Assembly: GCA_025355585.1 (NCBI GenBank)
Contig: JANXZJ010000128.1
Span: forward strand, 1-32,801
DNA: 32,801 nucleotides
Source of the DNA: Mariniphaga sp.
GTDB lineage: Bacteria > Bacteroidota > Bacteroidia > Bacteroidales > Prolixibacteraceae
Reading direction: 5' to 3'
The notes under the pieces were generated by a model, which ran no database searches, was not told the origin of the DNA, and was given only the letters and a program-made list of their open reading frames with translations. Shown here piece after piece: positions 24,905-32,801 of this stretch. The position numbers and the translations under genes were made by a program. Numbering within the stretch: position 1 is the stretch's first letter; each line of letters opens with the position of its first letter.

Positions 24905-26143
24905 ATGCTTAAAGCTAAAATAATCGGTCCCTTTTCCCAGCTTTTAACGATGGACAATATTCCGTTGAAAGGTAGTGTGAATGACACCCAACTTGAAATC
25001 ATTCTGAATGGTGGGGTAATTGTCTGCGATGGAAAAATAGTGAAAATCGGGAATTTCGATCAGCTTTGTTTCGAGGTCGGAGATTTGGATATTGAACGTA
25101 TTGAAAAAGATATGGTTGCAATGCCGGGAATGATAGATCCGCACACCCATATTTGCTGGGCAGGAAGCAGGGCAAAGGATTATGCGCTCCGGTTAGCCGG
25201 GAAAAGTTACCTTGAAATTGCGCAGAGCGGAGGTGGAATAGGCGATACGGTGGCAAAAACAAGGACTGCAAGTGCAAACGAACTTGAAGCAATGCTTACT
25301 CAACGAGCAACTAATCATCTCCTTAATGGAATTACTACTATTGAAGTAAAAAGTGGCTATTGTTTAAACACCGAAGGCGAGATTAAATTGCTTGAAGTAA
25401 TTCGGAATGTAAATCAAAAACTCCCGGTTGATCTTATCGCTACTTGTCTGGCAGCTCACATAAAGCCTGTTGACTTTATAGGCAGTTCCACGGATTATTT
25501 GAAAATAGTTGTTAGTGAATTGCTTCCTGAAGTAATGAAACGGAATCTTTCCAATCGGGTAGATATCTATATTGACAATGGGGCATTTACAAAAGGCGAA
25601 GCAAGAATATATCTTAACAATGCAAAGAATTTAGGGTTTGATCTGGCTGTTCATGGTGAGCAGTTCCAGGCTGGCGGGGTTTCATTGGCCTGCGAGTTGA
25701 GTGCTCTTTCTGTTGATCATCTTGAAATGGTTCAGGATCAGGAAATCAAAATGCTGGCGGCGTCTAAGGTGATTCCGATTGTCCTTCCAGGTGCTTCGCT
25801 GGGTTTAGGCTGTCAGTTTGCCCCGGCCCGGAAGCTTTTGGATGCAGGTTGTTCGCTTGCTGTTGGTTCTGACTGGAATCCGGGTTCGGCCCCAATGGGC
25901 GATCTTTTATTACAAACCGCAATTTTGGGTATCTTTGAGAAAATGACCATGGCTGAATCGTTGGCTGGCATCACTTTTAGAGCGGCGGCCGCACTTGGTT
26001 TGACTGACCGTGGCATTTTAAGAAATGGTTTACTGGCAGATATGATCGGTTTTCCGACCTCCGATTACCGCGAAATACTTTATAACCAGGGAAGTTTAAA
26101 ACCTTCAATGGTTTGGAAAAGGGGAGAAATTGTGAAGGGGTGA
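24905..26143 (+). CDS. hutI: Imidazolonepropionase
   Basis: Hydrolyses 4-imidazolone-5-propionate to N-formimino-L-glutamate, the third step of the pathway. 412 residues, amidohydrolase superfamily. Metal ligands are visible as His80 and His82 (MIDPHTHICWAG), His250 (AVHGEQF) and Asp323 (VGSDWNPGSAP). The substrate loop RLAGKSYLEIAQSGGGI (96-112) is typical of HutI. It is third in the hutH-hutU-hutI order with a 59-base gap upstream. It is followed by a weak hairpin at 26207-26223 and the two-hairpin element copy B before ftcD. Confidence 0.96.
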   Translation: MLKAKIIGPFSQLLTMDNIPLKGSVNDTQLEIILNGGVIVCDGKIVKIGNFDQLCFEVGDLDIERIEKDMVAMPGMIDPHTHICWAGSRAKDYALRLAGKSYLEIAQSGGGIGDTVAKTRTASANELEAMLTQRATNHLLNGITTIEVKSGYCLNTEGEIKLLEVIRNVNQKLPVDLIATCLAAHIKPVDFIGSSTDYLKIVVSELLPEVMKRNLSNRVDIYIDNGAFTKGEARIYLNNAKNLGFDLAVHGEQFQAGGVSLACELSALSVDHLEMVQDQEIKMLAASKVIPIVLPGASLGLGCQFAPARKLLDAGCSLAVGSDWNPGSAPMGDLLLQTAILGIFEKMTMAESLAGITFRAAAALGLTDRGILRNGLLADMIGFPTSDYREILYNQGSLKPSMVWKRGEIVKG

Positions 26144-26206
26144 CTTTGAGAGGGAGTAAGATAGAGACTTAGAGAAGGAATCCATAATTTATTGACATAT
26201 AGGTCA

Positions 26207-26230
26207 TAACACTGAAAGTGTTAAATTTTA
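26207..26230 (+). terminator. Weak terminator candidate after hutI
   Basis: TAACACT (26207-26213), loop GAA, AGTGTTA (26217-26223), then AATTTTA. The short AT-rich stem and broken T-run make it a weak candidate. Read-through into ftcD is likely. Confidence 0.35.
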
Positions 26231-26231
26231 A

Positions 26232-26335
26232 TAACCCCGGGTAAGGAGGAACGACGCAACCCGGAGTGAAAATAAAGGATAGACTTAAGGCGCATCTGGA
26301 TGGCTAAATTGAAATATTAAAGTTGTATGCGCCGC
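26232..26335 (+). repeat. Two-hairpin element, copy B (upstream of ftcD)
   Basis: About 100 bases. Hairpin 1 is ACCCCGGGT (26234-26242)/ACCCGGAGT (26259-26267), with one mismatch. Hairpin 2 is GGCGCAT (26289-26295)/ATGCGCC (26327-26333), perfect, with a 31-base loop containing TAAATTGAAA. From hairpin 1 start to hairpin 2 end is 100 bases, against 101 in copy A. It ends about 80 bases before the ftcD ATG, same strand. Confidence 0.7.
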
Positions 26336-26415
26336 AAATTGAAATTTAGGATAAGTTTAAAGCTATAAATATCAGAACGAAGTAGTTTATTAGAAAATAG
26401 ATATAAGATTTAATT

Positions 26416-28101
26416 ATGAAGCAACTAATCGAATGCGTCCCAAATTTTTCAGAAGGGCGTGATCTTTCAATTATAAAGCAAATAACCGATGTCATCGAAA
26501 GTGTTAATGGGATCAGGCTGCTGAATGTCGATCCGGGTTATGCGACAAACCGGACGGTCGTTACTTTCGTGGGTGAACCTGAGCAGGTTGTCGATGCTGC
26601 TTTCAGGGCGATTCAACGGGCTTCAGAACTGATTGATATGCGGTATCACAAAGGTGAACATCCCCGGTTTGGTGCGACGGATGTCTGTCCGTTTATACCG
26701 GTGTCGGATATCACAATGGAAGAGACCATTGAATATGCCCGGCTTTTGGCAAAACGAGTTGGAAACCAATTAAATATTCCGGTCTATTGTTACGAATTTG
26801 CTGCCTTTGAGGAGAAACGTCAGAGTTTGGCAAGTTGTCGTGCCGGTGAATACGAAGGGTTGGCGGAGAAGATGAAAACGGCTGAATGGCAACCCGATTT
26901 CGGTCCGTCGACTTTTAACGAACGTTCCGGGGCAACAGCTATCGGGGCAAGAAATTTCCTGATTGCTTACAACGTTAATTTGAATACAACCTCGGTGCGG
27001 CTGGCAAATTCGATTGCTTTTGATATCCGTGAAGCAGGCCGTATCAAGAGGGAAGGTGATCCCATCACAGGAAAAATCATCGTGGACGAACATGGCGAGC
27101 CTGTAAGGATTCCGGGGACATTGAAAAAAGTGAGGGCCATCGGGTGGTTTATAAAGGAATATGGGATTGCACAAATATCTATTAATCTGACAGATATTAC
27201 GACAACTTCTGTCCACCAGGCTTTTGATGAGGTGTGCGAAAGAGCGCATGACCGTGGAATCCGTGTTACTGGTTCGGAGTTAATTGGGATGATCCCATTG
27301 CAGGCGATGCTCGATGCCGGAAAATATTTTCTCCAAAAGCAGCACCGGTCTGTTGGAATTCCCGATCACGAAATTATTAGGATTGCTGTGAAATCTTTGG
27401 GACTTGACGAATTGGCACCCTTCGATCCCGATAAGAGAATCATTGAATATTTTCTTAAAGATAAAGGCAGTAAGCTGATTGATTTATCATTGACTGATTT
27501 TGTCCACGAAACAGCCTCTGATTCACCTGCTCCGGGTGGTGGTTCTGTTGCCGCTTATGTAGGTGCGATGGGTGTAGCGCTGGGTTCAATGGTTGCTAAT
27601 CTGACATCGCATAAAAGGGGATGTGACGATCGATGGGAGGAATTTTCCGTGTGGGCCGAAAAAGGAAAGGTGATATATGAAGAATTGTTGAAGCTGGTTG
27701 ATAAAGATACAGAAGCTTTTAATCAGATAATGGAGGCTTTCAAATTGTCAAAAGAAACACCAGTTGAGATTGCTGCCCGGAAGAGTGCCATTCAGGCGGC
27801 TACGAAAAATGCAATTGAAATACCGTTTAGAGTGATGCAAATCTCCTATGATTCAATGGAAATAATTGAGGCAATGGCAGAAATTGGGAATCCAAATTCA
27901 GTGACCGATGCAGGAGTCGGGGCATTGTGTGCAGTAACCGCGGTATCGGGTGCATACCTCAATGTTTTGGTCAATGCCAAAAGTTTCAACGATCAGGAGG
28001 CGATTCAGACGATTATGAATGAAGCTGGTACAATAGAAGTTCAGGCTAAAAACCGCTGCGAGAAGATTCAATCCATCGTCAGGAAAAAACTTGATATTTG
28101 A
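26416..28101 (+). CDS. ftcD: Bifunctional glutamate formimidoyltransferase/formimidoyl-THF cyclodeaminase
   Basis: 561 residues, two enzymes in one chain. The N-terminal domain (about 1-325, opening MKQLIECVPNFSEGRD, with YHKGEHPRFGATDVCPF) moves the formimino group from formiminoglutamate to tetrahydrofolate, releasing glutamate. The C-terminal cyclodeaminase (about 353-560, opening LTDFVHETASDSPAPGGGSVAAYVGAMG) releases ammonia and leaves 5,10-methenyl-THF. Length and order match vertebrate-like FTCD, also known in Bacteroidota. It closes the pathway, so no hutG or hutF is needed. It is separated from hutI by 272 bases holding copy B, so it may have its own promoter or leader. Confidence 0.96.
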   Translation: MKQLIECVPNFSEGRDLSIIKQITDVIESVNGIRLLNVDPGYATNRTVVTFVGEPEQVVDAAFRAIQRASELIDMRYHKGEHPRFGATDVCPFIPVSDITMEETIEYARLLAKRVGNQLNIPVYCYEFAAFEEKRQSLASCRAGEYEGLAEKMKTAEWQPDFGPSTFNERSGATAIGARNFLIAYNVNLNTTSVRLANSIAFDIREAGRIKREGDPITGKIIVDEHGEPVRIPGTLKKVRAIGWFIKEYGIAQISINLTDITTTSVHQAFDEVCERAHDRGIRVTGSELIGMIPLQAMLDAGKYFLQKQHRSVGIPDHEIIRIAVKSLGLDELAPFDPDKRIIEYFLKDKGSKLIDLSLTDFVHETASDSPAPGGGSVAAYVGAMGVALGSMVANLTSHKRGCDDRWEEFSVWAEKGKVIYEELLKLVDKDTEAFNQIMEAFKLSKETPVEIAARKSAIQAATKNAIEIPFRVMQISYDSMEIIEAMAEIGNPNSVTDAGVGALCAVTAVSGAYLNVLVNAKSFNDQEAIQTIMNEAGTIEVQAKNRCEKIQSIVRKKLDI

Positions 28102-28145
28102 TAAAATTCAGATTCAAAGAACAATAACCCAATCCTATTTGTAAC

Positions 28146-28191
28146 CTTAATATATTCTTAATATAAACTTCTTAAGATGGGGTTATCTTTG
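28146..28191 (+). promoter_or_regulatory. Metal-efflux operon promoter with 11-bp-spaced direct repeats
   Basis: CTTAATATA occurs at 28146-28154 and again at 28157-28165; a partial third copy CTTCTTAAG follows at 28168-28176, all 11 bases apart. An exact -7 box TATCTTTG lies at 28184-28191, 19 bases before the ATG at 28211. Direct repeats one helical turn apart immediately upstream of a core promoter are typical of OmpR/PhoB-family response-regulator sites. Confidence 0.5.
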
Positions 28192-28210
28192 TCCAATTAA
28201 TTTTGAATTA

Positions 28211-28600
28211 ATGATGTTTGGTTCGAAGCTTAAATACTTCATGGGTAAATCATTAAGTGTTCTCCTGTTGATCCTCTTTTTAGGATATTACAGTAGTATC
28301 ACCTTTTTTACCCACAGCCATATCATCAACGGGGTTGCGATTGTTCACTCCCATCCTTTTAATTCGGACAAAAGGGGAGATTCTTCCACTGCCCCTCATA
28401 ATAGTAAAGAGTTGGTGATCATTCAACTATTGTCTGAGTTTTTCACTACATTTTTTGCGTTCTCTTTTGCAATCCTCCTCTTCCGTGCTTTATTGTATAA
28501 GATACCCCTCCTTTTTCCAAATGAGGGGTATGCAGAACCGGGTGGTTATTGCACATCTCCGCTTCGTGCTCCGCCTTTTGAAATGCTATTTCTAATTTAG
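28211..28600 (+). CDS. Small His-rich membrane protein leading a metal-efflux operon
   Basis: 129 residues, no named function. Membrane segments lie at about 14-33 and 77-97. Between them is a short loop with paired histidines (THSHIINGVAIVHSHPF; His35, 37, 46, 48, and His63 later) that could bind metal outside the inner membrane. The C-terminus is proline-rich (SPLRAPPFEML). Its position directly downstream of the operon promoter and 89 bases before the adaptor gene suggests a metal-sensing or metal-handing role for the efflux pump. This is inference from histidines and context. It resembles small proteins seen at the head of similar operons in other Bacteroidota. Confidence 0.72.
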   Translation: MMFGSKLKYFMGKSLSVLLLILFLGYYSSITFFTHSHIINGVAIVHSHPFNSDKRGDSSTAPHNSKELVIIQLLSEFFTTFFAFSFAILLFRALLYKIPLLFPNEGYAEPGGYCTSPLRAPPFEMLFLI

Positions 28601-28689
28601 AGTATTAATATATTATACTTCTGTTAGTTACGGTCCATTGCTTTTTGGAAAAGCAGTTTGGATGATTATGCATTTCAAAATAAATTAAA

Positions 28690-29793
28690 ATGAAACAAGT
28701 TATGCTTATTTGTATTGCGTGGCTGGCTATATCATGTCATAACAATGCAACACCAGTATCCTCCGTAAATTATACCATCAACGGGGATACGACTATTATT
28801 CCCGAAAACTCCAATCTGAAAGAAAAGATTAAGACAATGCCTGTTAGTTCAGCGCTTTATAAGCATAAGTTATCAGCTTCGGGCGTCGTGAAGGCAATTC
28901 CCAACAATTATGCTCAGATTGCGTCACCTTTTGCCGGACGGATTATAAAATCATTTATCAAATTAGGTCAGCGTGTGGCTGTGAATGCTCCAATCTTTGA
29001 AATCAGCTCCCCATCTTTTTTCGAAGCAGGGAAAGCTTACTATCAGTCGAAGCAGGAGATGCAACTTACTGAAAAGAATCTGCGGCGACAACAGGACTTG
29101 TTAAAGAATGGCGTTGGTATACAGAAAGACCTGGAGGAGGCAGAAGTAACATTTGAGTTAAGTAAACGGACGTACGAGAATTCAATTGCCAGTCTGAAAG
29201 TTTATCATGTTAATCCTGAAGAACTGGTTTTGGGTCAGCCCTTGATCGTTCGTTCGCCGATAGCAGGCGAGGTTATTTCCGATAATATCGTGATCGGACA
29301 GTACTTAAGGGAGGATGCAGGTCCCGTGTCAATTGTTGCGGAACTCGGCAAGGTTTGGGTTGTTGGCCAGGTAAAGGAAAAGGATATCAATAATATACAC
29401 GAATCTGACGAGGTGGAAATCGCCGTTGCCGGGATGCCTGGTCTAAGTATTCACGGTGTGGTTTATCATATCAGCGAAATGCTCGATGAGGAAACCCGAT
29501 CTGTGGAGGTTTTTATTGAATGTGAAAATAAGGGTCGTAACCTGAAACCAGGTATGTATGTGACGGCTCAGTTTTCTGAAATCGCCGACAATTCAATCCT
29601 GATACCCTCAAGTGCTGTTCTGCAACTGGAGGAGAGTAGTTTTGTTTTTGTAAAAACAAAGGGGAACGGTTATCTGAAAAGATTGATCCAAACCTCGGGT
29701 ACCGATAACGACCGGGTCATTCTTAAATCGGGATTAAAATCTGGTGAAGAGATTGTTACGGAAGGTGGTTTTTATTTACTTGATGCCAAATAA
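28690..29793 (+). CDS. RND efflux periplasmic adaptor (CusB/CzcB-like membrane fusion protein)
   Basis: 367 residues. A short hydrophobic N-terminus ending LAISC (Cys16) looks like a lipoprotein signal, so the adaptor is probably lipid-anchored. Domain order fits membrane fusion proteins: a barrel-sandwich half (SASGVVKAIPNNYAQIASPFAGRIIKSFIKLGQRV), a helical hairpin (about 115-165, YYQSKQEMQLTEKNLRRQQDLLKNGV), the second lipoyl half (LIVRSPIAGEVISDNIVIGQYL), a beta-barrel (VWVVGQVKEKDINNI) and a membrane-proximal end (LIPSSAVLQLEESSFVFVK). It links the inner-membrane pump encoded next to an outer-membrane channel, not present in the window. The pump gene starts eight bases after its stop. 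Confidence 0.92.
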   Translation: MKQVMLICIAWLAISCHNNATPVSSVNYTINGDTTIIPENSNLKEKIKTMPVSSALYKHKLSASGVVKAIPNNYAQIASPFAGRIIKSFIKLGQRVAVNAPIFEISSPSFFEAGKAYYQSKQEMQLTEKNLRRQQDLLKNGVGIQKDLEEAEVTFELSKRTYENSIASLKVYHVNPEELVLGQPLIVRSPIAGEVISDNIVIGQYLREDAGPVSIVAELGKVWVVGQVKEKDINNIHESDEVEIAVAGMPGLSIHGVVYHISEMLDEETRSVEVFIECENKGRNLKPGMYVTAQFSEIADNSILIPSSAVLQLEESSFVFVKTKGNGYLKRLIQTSGTDNDRVILKSGLKSGEEIVTEGGFYLLDAK

Positions 29794-29801
29794 TCCAACT
29801 T

Positions 29802-32801
29802 ATGCACGGAATTATTTTATTGGCTATCCGGAAAAGATGGATAATGGTTGGTTTATTTGTTATGATATCCATCATCGGATTTTATTCATGGCAGCAACTC
29901 TCAATTGAAGCGTACCCTGACATTGCCGATGTTACGGTTCAGGTAATTACCCAGGTTCCCGGGCTGGCAGCAGAGGAGGTCGAACAACAGATCACGATTC
30001 CGCTTGAACGTGAGCTGAATGGCTTGCCCGGACTACATGTGATGCGAAGCAAAAATGCTTTCGGGTTATCTAATATCATCCTTGTTTTCGAAGATAAGAC
30101 CGATGATTACTGGGCCCGTCAGCGTGTTCAGGAGCGGTTGGCCGGCGTAACACTTCCATATGGTGCTGTTCCCGGTTTGAATCCGCTGACTTCACCAACA
30201 GGGGAAATCTATCGTTATATCATCGAAAGCAAAAGTCATGACCTCAGGGAATTAACCGATTTGAATAAATGGGTGATCATTCCAAGGTTGAAACAGGTAA
30301 CGGGAGTGGCTGATGTGAGTAACTTCGGTGGAATTTCAACTCAATTTCAGATCGAGATTGATCCTGTGAAGCTGGAACAATATCACCTTACCCTGTCAGA
30401 CGTTTCAGATAAAATCGGAAAGAACAATACCAATGCCGGTGGAAGTATGCTTTACAGGGGCGATCTGAGTTATGTAATTCGGGGCATCGGTCTCGTGAAA
30501 GATTTGGATGACCTTGGAAAGATCGTTGTTAAAACGGAAAAAGGGGTCCCCATCTTTGTAAAAGATCTTGGAGACCTGAGATATGGAAATCTGGAACGCA
30601 AAGGGGTGCTGGGTTTTTCAGACCGGACCCGGAATTACGACGATGGTATCGAAGGTACCGTACAGATGCTCAGGTACCAGAATCCATCGAAAGTGCTCGA
30701 AGAGGTCCATAAATCAGTTGATGAACTCAATAACGATATCCTACCTGAGGGTGTTAAGATTCATCCTTTTATGGATCGGACTGATTTGGTAGGTACTACT
30801 CTGAATACAGTCTCACATACCTTGCTCGAAGGAATTCTCCTTGTCTTGATTGTTTTGATCGTTTTCCTTGGAAGCTGGCGTGGCGCTTTATTGGTGGCCA
30901 TCACGATTCCAATATCATTGCTCATCGCATTCCTTTTAATGCTGGTAACCAATATCCCGGCCAATCTTCTCTCGCTGGGGGCAATCGATTTTGGGATTAT
31001 CGTCGAAGGGGCAATTGTGATGATGGAAACGATCCTAAAGAAACGCGAAGATCATCCCGACAGGGAGTTGGATGAAAAATCGATCGTTGAAAGAACTGTT
31101 GAGGTGGCTAAACCTGTTTTCTTCTCGTCAATCATCATCATCACAGCTTATTTACCCTTGTTTGCTTTCGAAAGGGTGGAGAAAAAACTCTTTACACCAA
31201 TGGCATTTACGGTTGGATACGCTTTAATCGGCGCTTTGGCAGTAGCGCTGTTCCTGATTCCAGGATTGGCCTATGTCCTCTATAAAAAACCGCAAAAGAC
31301 CTATGAGAATAAATGGTTAGGAAAGCTTTCTGAGATCTATAACCGGCAGACAAAAAGGATCATCGCAAAACCAAAATCGGTATTTGCACCGTTAGGATTC
31401 ATTTTAGTCGCCGCCACGATTTTAACAATCATGGTGGGGAAAGATTTCCTTCCCCAATTAGACGAAGGCTCGATATGGTTGCAGGTGCAGTTGCCAGCAG
31501 GATTATCGCTCGAAAAAGCGAAGTCGATGAGCGATACCATGCGTACGCAATTGATGAAGCACGAGGAAGTAACTTATGTAATGGTTCAAACAGGGCGTGA
31601 TGATCAGGGCGTTGACCCTTTTTCATTTTCCCATCTTGAATGTTCGATAGGTTTGAAACCTTATAAAGAATGGAAGAACGGCAGGAAGAAAAGTGACCTG
31701 ATTGCTGAGATGTCGAAGGAACTCGAAGCCATGCCGGGATATTCTGCCGGATTTTCGCAACCAATTATTGATATGGTGATGGATCAGATTGCCGGAACCC
31801 ACAGCGATCTGGCTGTTAAGGTTTATGGTGAAGATCTGAAAGAGAGCCGGCGCGTTGCCGAAGATGTTCTGACGGTTCTAAAAACAATACCAGGCGCTGT
31901 AGATCTGGCCATTGATCAGGAGCCGCCTTTACCCCAGTTACAGATTCGCGCCGATCGTGATAAGATTGCACAATACGGATTGAATGTTTCGGATGTGGCA
32001 GAACTGGTTGAAGTTGCCATAGGCGGGAAAGCCATCTCTCAGATTTTTATCGGGAATAAAGTTTACGATGTGATTTGCCGCTACACTGAAAACAGCCGGA
32101 ATACCCCTGAGAAAATCGGCAACCTGATGCTTACCTCCGGGACGGGAGCCAAGATTCCACTTTCACAAGTGGCAGATATTAAACTTAGTACGGGAGCAAG
32201 CGCTATTACTAGAGAGATGAACAAGCGGTATGTCACACTGCGGGTTAACCTGCGCGGCATCGATCTGACAGAATTTTTGAAAGATGCACAAAGGAAAATC
32301 GCTAAAAATGTGAAGTACAACCACGAAAAATGCAATATCAGGTGGAGCGGACAATTCGAGAACCAGAATAGAGCTTATTCCCGATTGGGATTAATTGTCC
32401 CGTTGGCGTTGTCGATCATGTTTTTACTGTTGTTTGGAGCCTTTGGTACTTTCCGTCAGGCCGGTTTACTCATGTGTGCTGTGCCGCTGGCACTCTTTGG
32501 AGGAATGCTTGCATTGAATGTGCGTGGAATGACCTTAAATGTCTCATCCGCTGTCGGATTCATTGCGCTGTTTGGTGTTTCCATTCAGAATGGCGTCATC
32601 ATGATTTCCCATATCAATGCCCTTCGAAAGCATGGGATGGTATTAAAAGAGGCCGTGATCAATGGTGCACACCACCGGTTTCGGCCTGTCCTGATGATAG
32701 CTATTGTGGCGGTGCTTGGATTATTACCTGCATCGGTTTCTACCGGAATTGGCTCGGATGTACAGCGTCCATTGGCAACCGTCATTGTTTATGGTCTGCT
32801 A
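29802..32801 (+). CDS. CusA/CzcA-type heavy-metal efflux RND pump (3' partial)
   Basis: Proton-driven inner-membrane pump of the HME-RND group, exporting cations such as Cu/Ag or Co/Zn/Cd/Ni. The frame is open for exactly 1000 codons to the window end; family length is about 1030-1050, so only the last few dozen residues are missing. The start MHGIILLAIRKRW leads into the first membrane helix. Periplasmic porter loops follow (EAYPDIADVTVQVITQVPG, PLTSPTGEIYRY). The membrane-4 proton-relay motif reads AIDFGIIVEGAIVMMET, against the usual DFGxIVDGAV...E, so the second acidic residue is Glu rather than Asp. The specificity-linked second half opens FLPQLDEGSIW. Metal choice cannot be fixed from what is visible. 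Confidence 0.95.
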   Translation, partial: MHGIILLAIRKRWIMVGLFVMISIIGFYSWQQLSIEAYPDIADVTVQVITQVPGLAAEEVEQQITIPLERELNGLPGLHVMRSKNAFGLSNIILVFEDKTDDYWARQRVQERLAGVTLPYGAVPGLNPLTSPTGEIYRYIIESKSHDLRELTDLNKWVIIPRLKQVTGVADVSNFGGISTQFQIEIDPVKLEQYHLTLSDVSDKIGKNNTNAGGSMLYRGDLSYVIRGIGLVKDLDDLGKIVVKTEKGVPIFVKDLGDLRYGNLERKGVLGFSDRTRNYDDGIEGTVQMLRYQNPSKVLEEVHKSVDELNNDILPEGVKIHPFMDRTDLVGTTLNTVSHTLLEGILLVLIVLIVFLGSWRGALLVAITIPISLLIAFLLMLVTNIPANLLSLGAIDFGIIVEGAIVMMETILKKREDHPDRELDEKSIVERTVEVAKPVFFSSIIIITAYLPLFAFERVEKKLFTPMAFTVGYALIGALAVALFLIPGLAYVLYKKPQKTYENKWLGKLSEIYNRQTKRIIAKPKSVFAPLGFILVAATILTIMVGKDFLPQLDEGSIWLQVQLPAGLSLEKAKSMSDTMRTQLMKHEEVTYVMVQTGRDDQGVDPFSFSHLECSIGLKPYKEWKNGRKKSDLIAEMSKELEAMPGYSAGFSQPIIDMVMDQIAGTHSDLAVKVYGEDLKESRRVAEDVLTVLKTIPGAVDLAIDQEPPLPQLQIRADRDKIAQYGLNVSDVAELVEVAIGGKAISQIFIGNKVYDVICRYTENSRNTPEKIGNLMLTSGTGAKIPLSQVADIKLSTGASAITREMNKRYVTLRVNLRGIDLTEFLKDAQRKIAKNVKYNHEKCNIRWSGQFENQNRAYSRLGLIVPLALSIMFLLLFGAFGTFRQAGLLMCAVPLALFGGMLALNVRGMTLNVSSAVGFIALFGVSIQNGVIMISHINALRKHGMVLKEAVINGAHHRFRPVLMIAIVAVLGLLPASVSTGIGSDVQRPLATVIVYGLL

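Overview
The window looks like chromosomal DNA of a Bacteroidota member. Class Bacteroidia is likely, and a marine or sediment Marinilabiliales/Prolixibacteraceae-type organism would fit, but that finer placement is inference. The grounds are: several promoters with the Bacteroidota -7 box TAnnTTTG, one of them a full TTTG-N19-TATATTTG; histidine degradation through a fused glutamate formimidoyltransferase/cyclodeaminase; a bacterial GH3-type acyl-adenylating enzyme next to a deoxynucleoside kinase; and a Bacteroidota-style metal-efflux operon led by a small His-rich membrane protein. No phage, IS element or CRISPR array was seen.

Layout. 1-1866: 3' part of a fused electron-transfer flavoprotein (beta then alpha). 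1968-5369: a decaying cassette holding a radical SAM pseudogene (minus; three stops and two compensating frameshifts), a divergent CrtC/AttH-like lipocalin-type gene with a -1 frameshift at G-AAA-AAG, an intact ABC ATPase and a truncated ABC permease, the last three linked by ATGA overlaps. 5492-7702: a Tat-exported sugar isomerase-like protein and a secreted C1 peptidase, convergent on a shared terminator. 8035-9287: an unrecognised overlapping pair (small exported beta-domain protein plus a single-pass membrane protein). 9755-10918: a Fic protein with its own inhibitory motif. 11088-11164: tRNA-Asn. 11276-12577: a PfkB/adenosine-kinase-like kinase followed by a 21-bp tandem array encoding heptads. 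12644-16959 (minus): hicA-hicB toxin-antitoxin, tyrS and a GH3 beta-glucosidase. 17187-18827: a secreted class I glutamine-amidotransferase-like protein and CvpA. 18942-21116: GH3-type acyl-adenylase and deoxynucleoside kinase.

21602-28101 is the histidine-utilisation locus hutH-hutU-hutI-ftcD. It converts histidine through urocanate, imidazolonepropionate and formiminoglutamate to glutamate, ammonia and a one-carbon folate. Two copies of a ~100-nt element with the same two-hairpin architecture lie in this locus, one upstream of hutH and one upstream of ftcD. This is the most interesting unexplained signal in the window.

28211-32801 is a CusBA/CzcBA-type heavy-metal efflux operon, cut by the window end. 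Its promoter region carries 11-bp-spaced direct repeats of the kind bound by OmpR/PhoB-family regulators.
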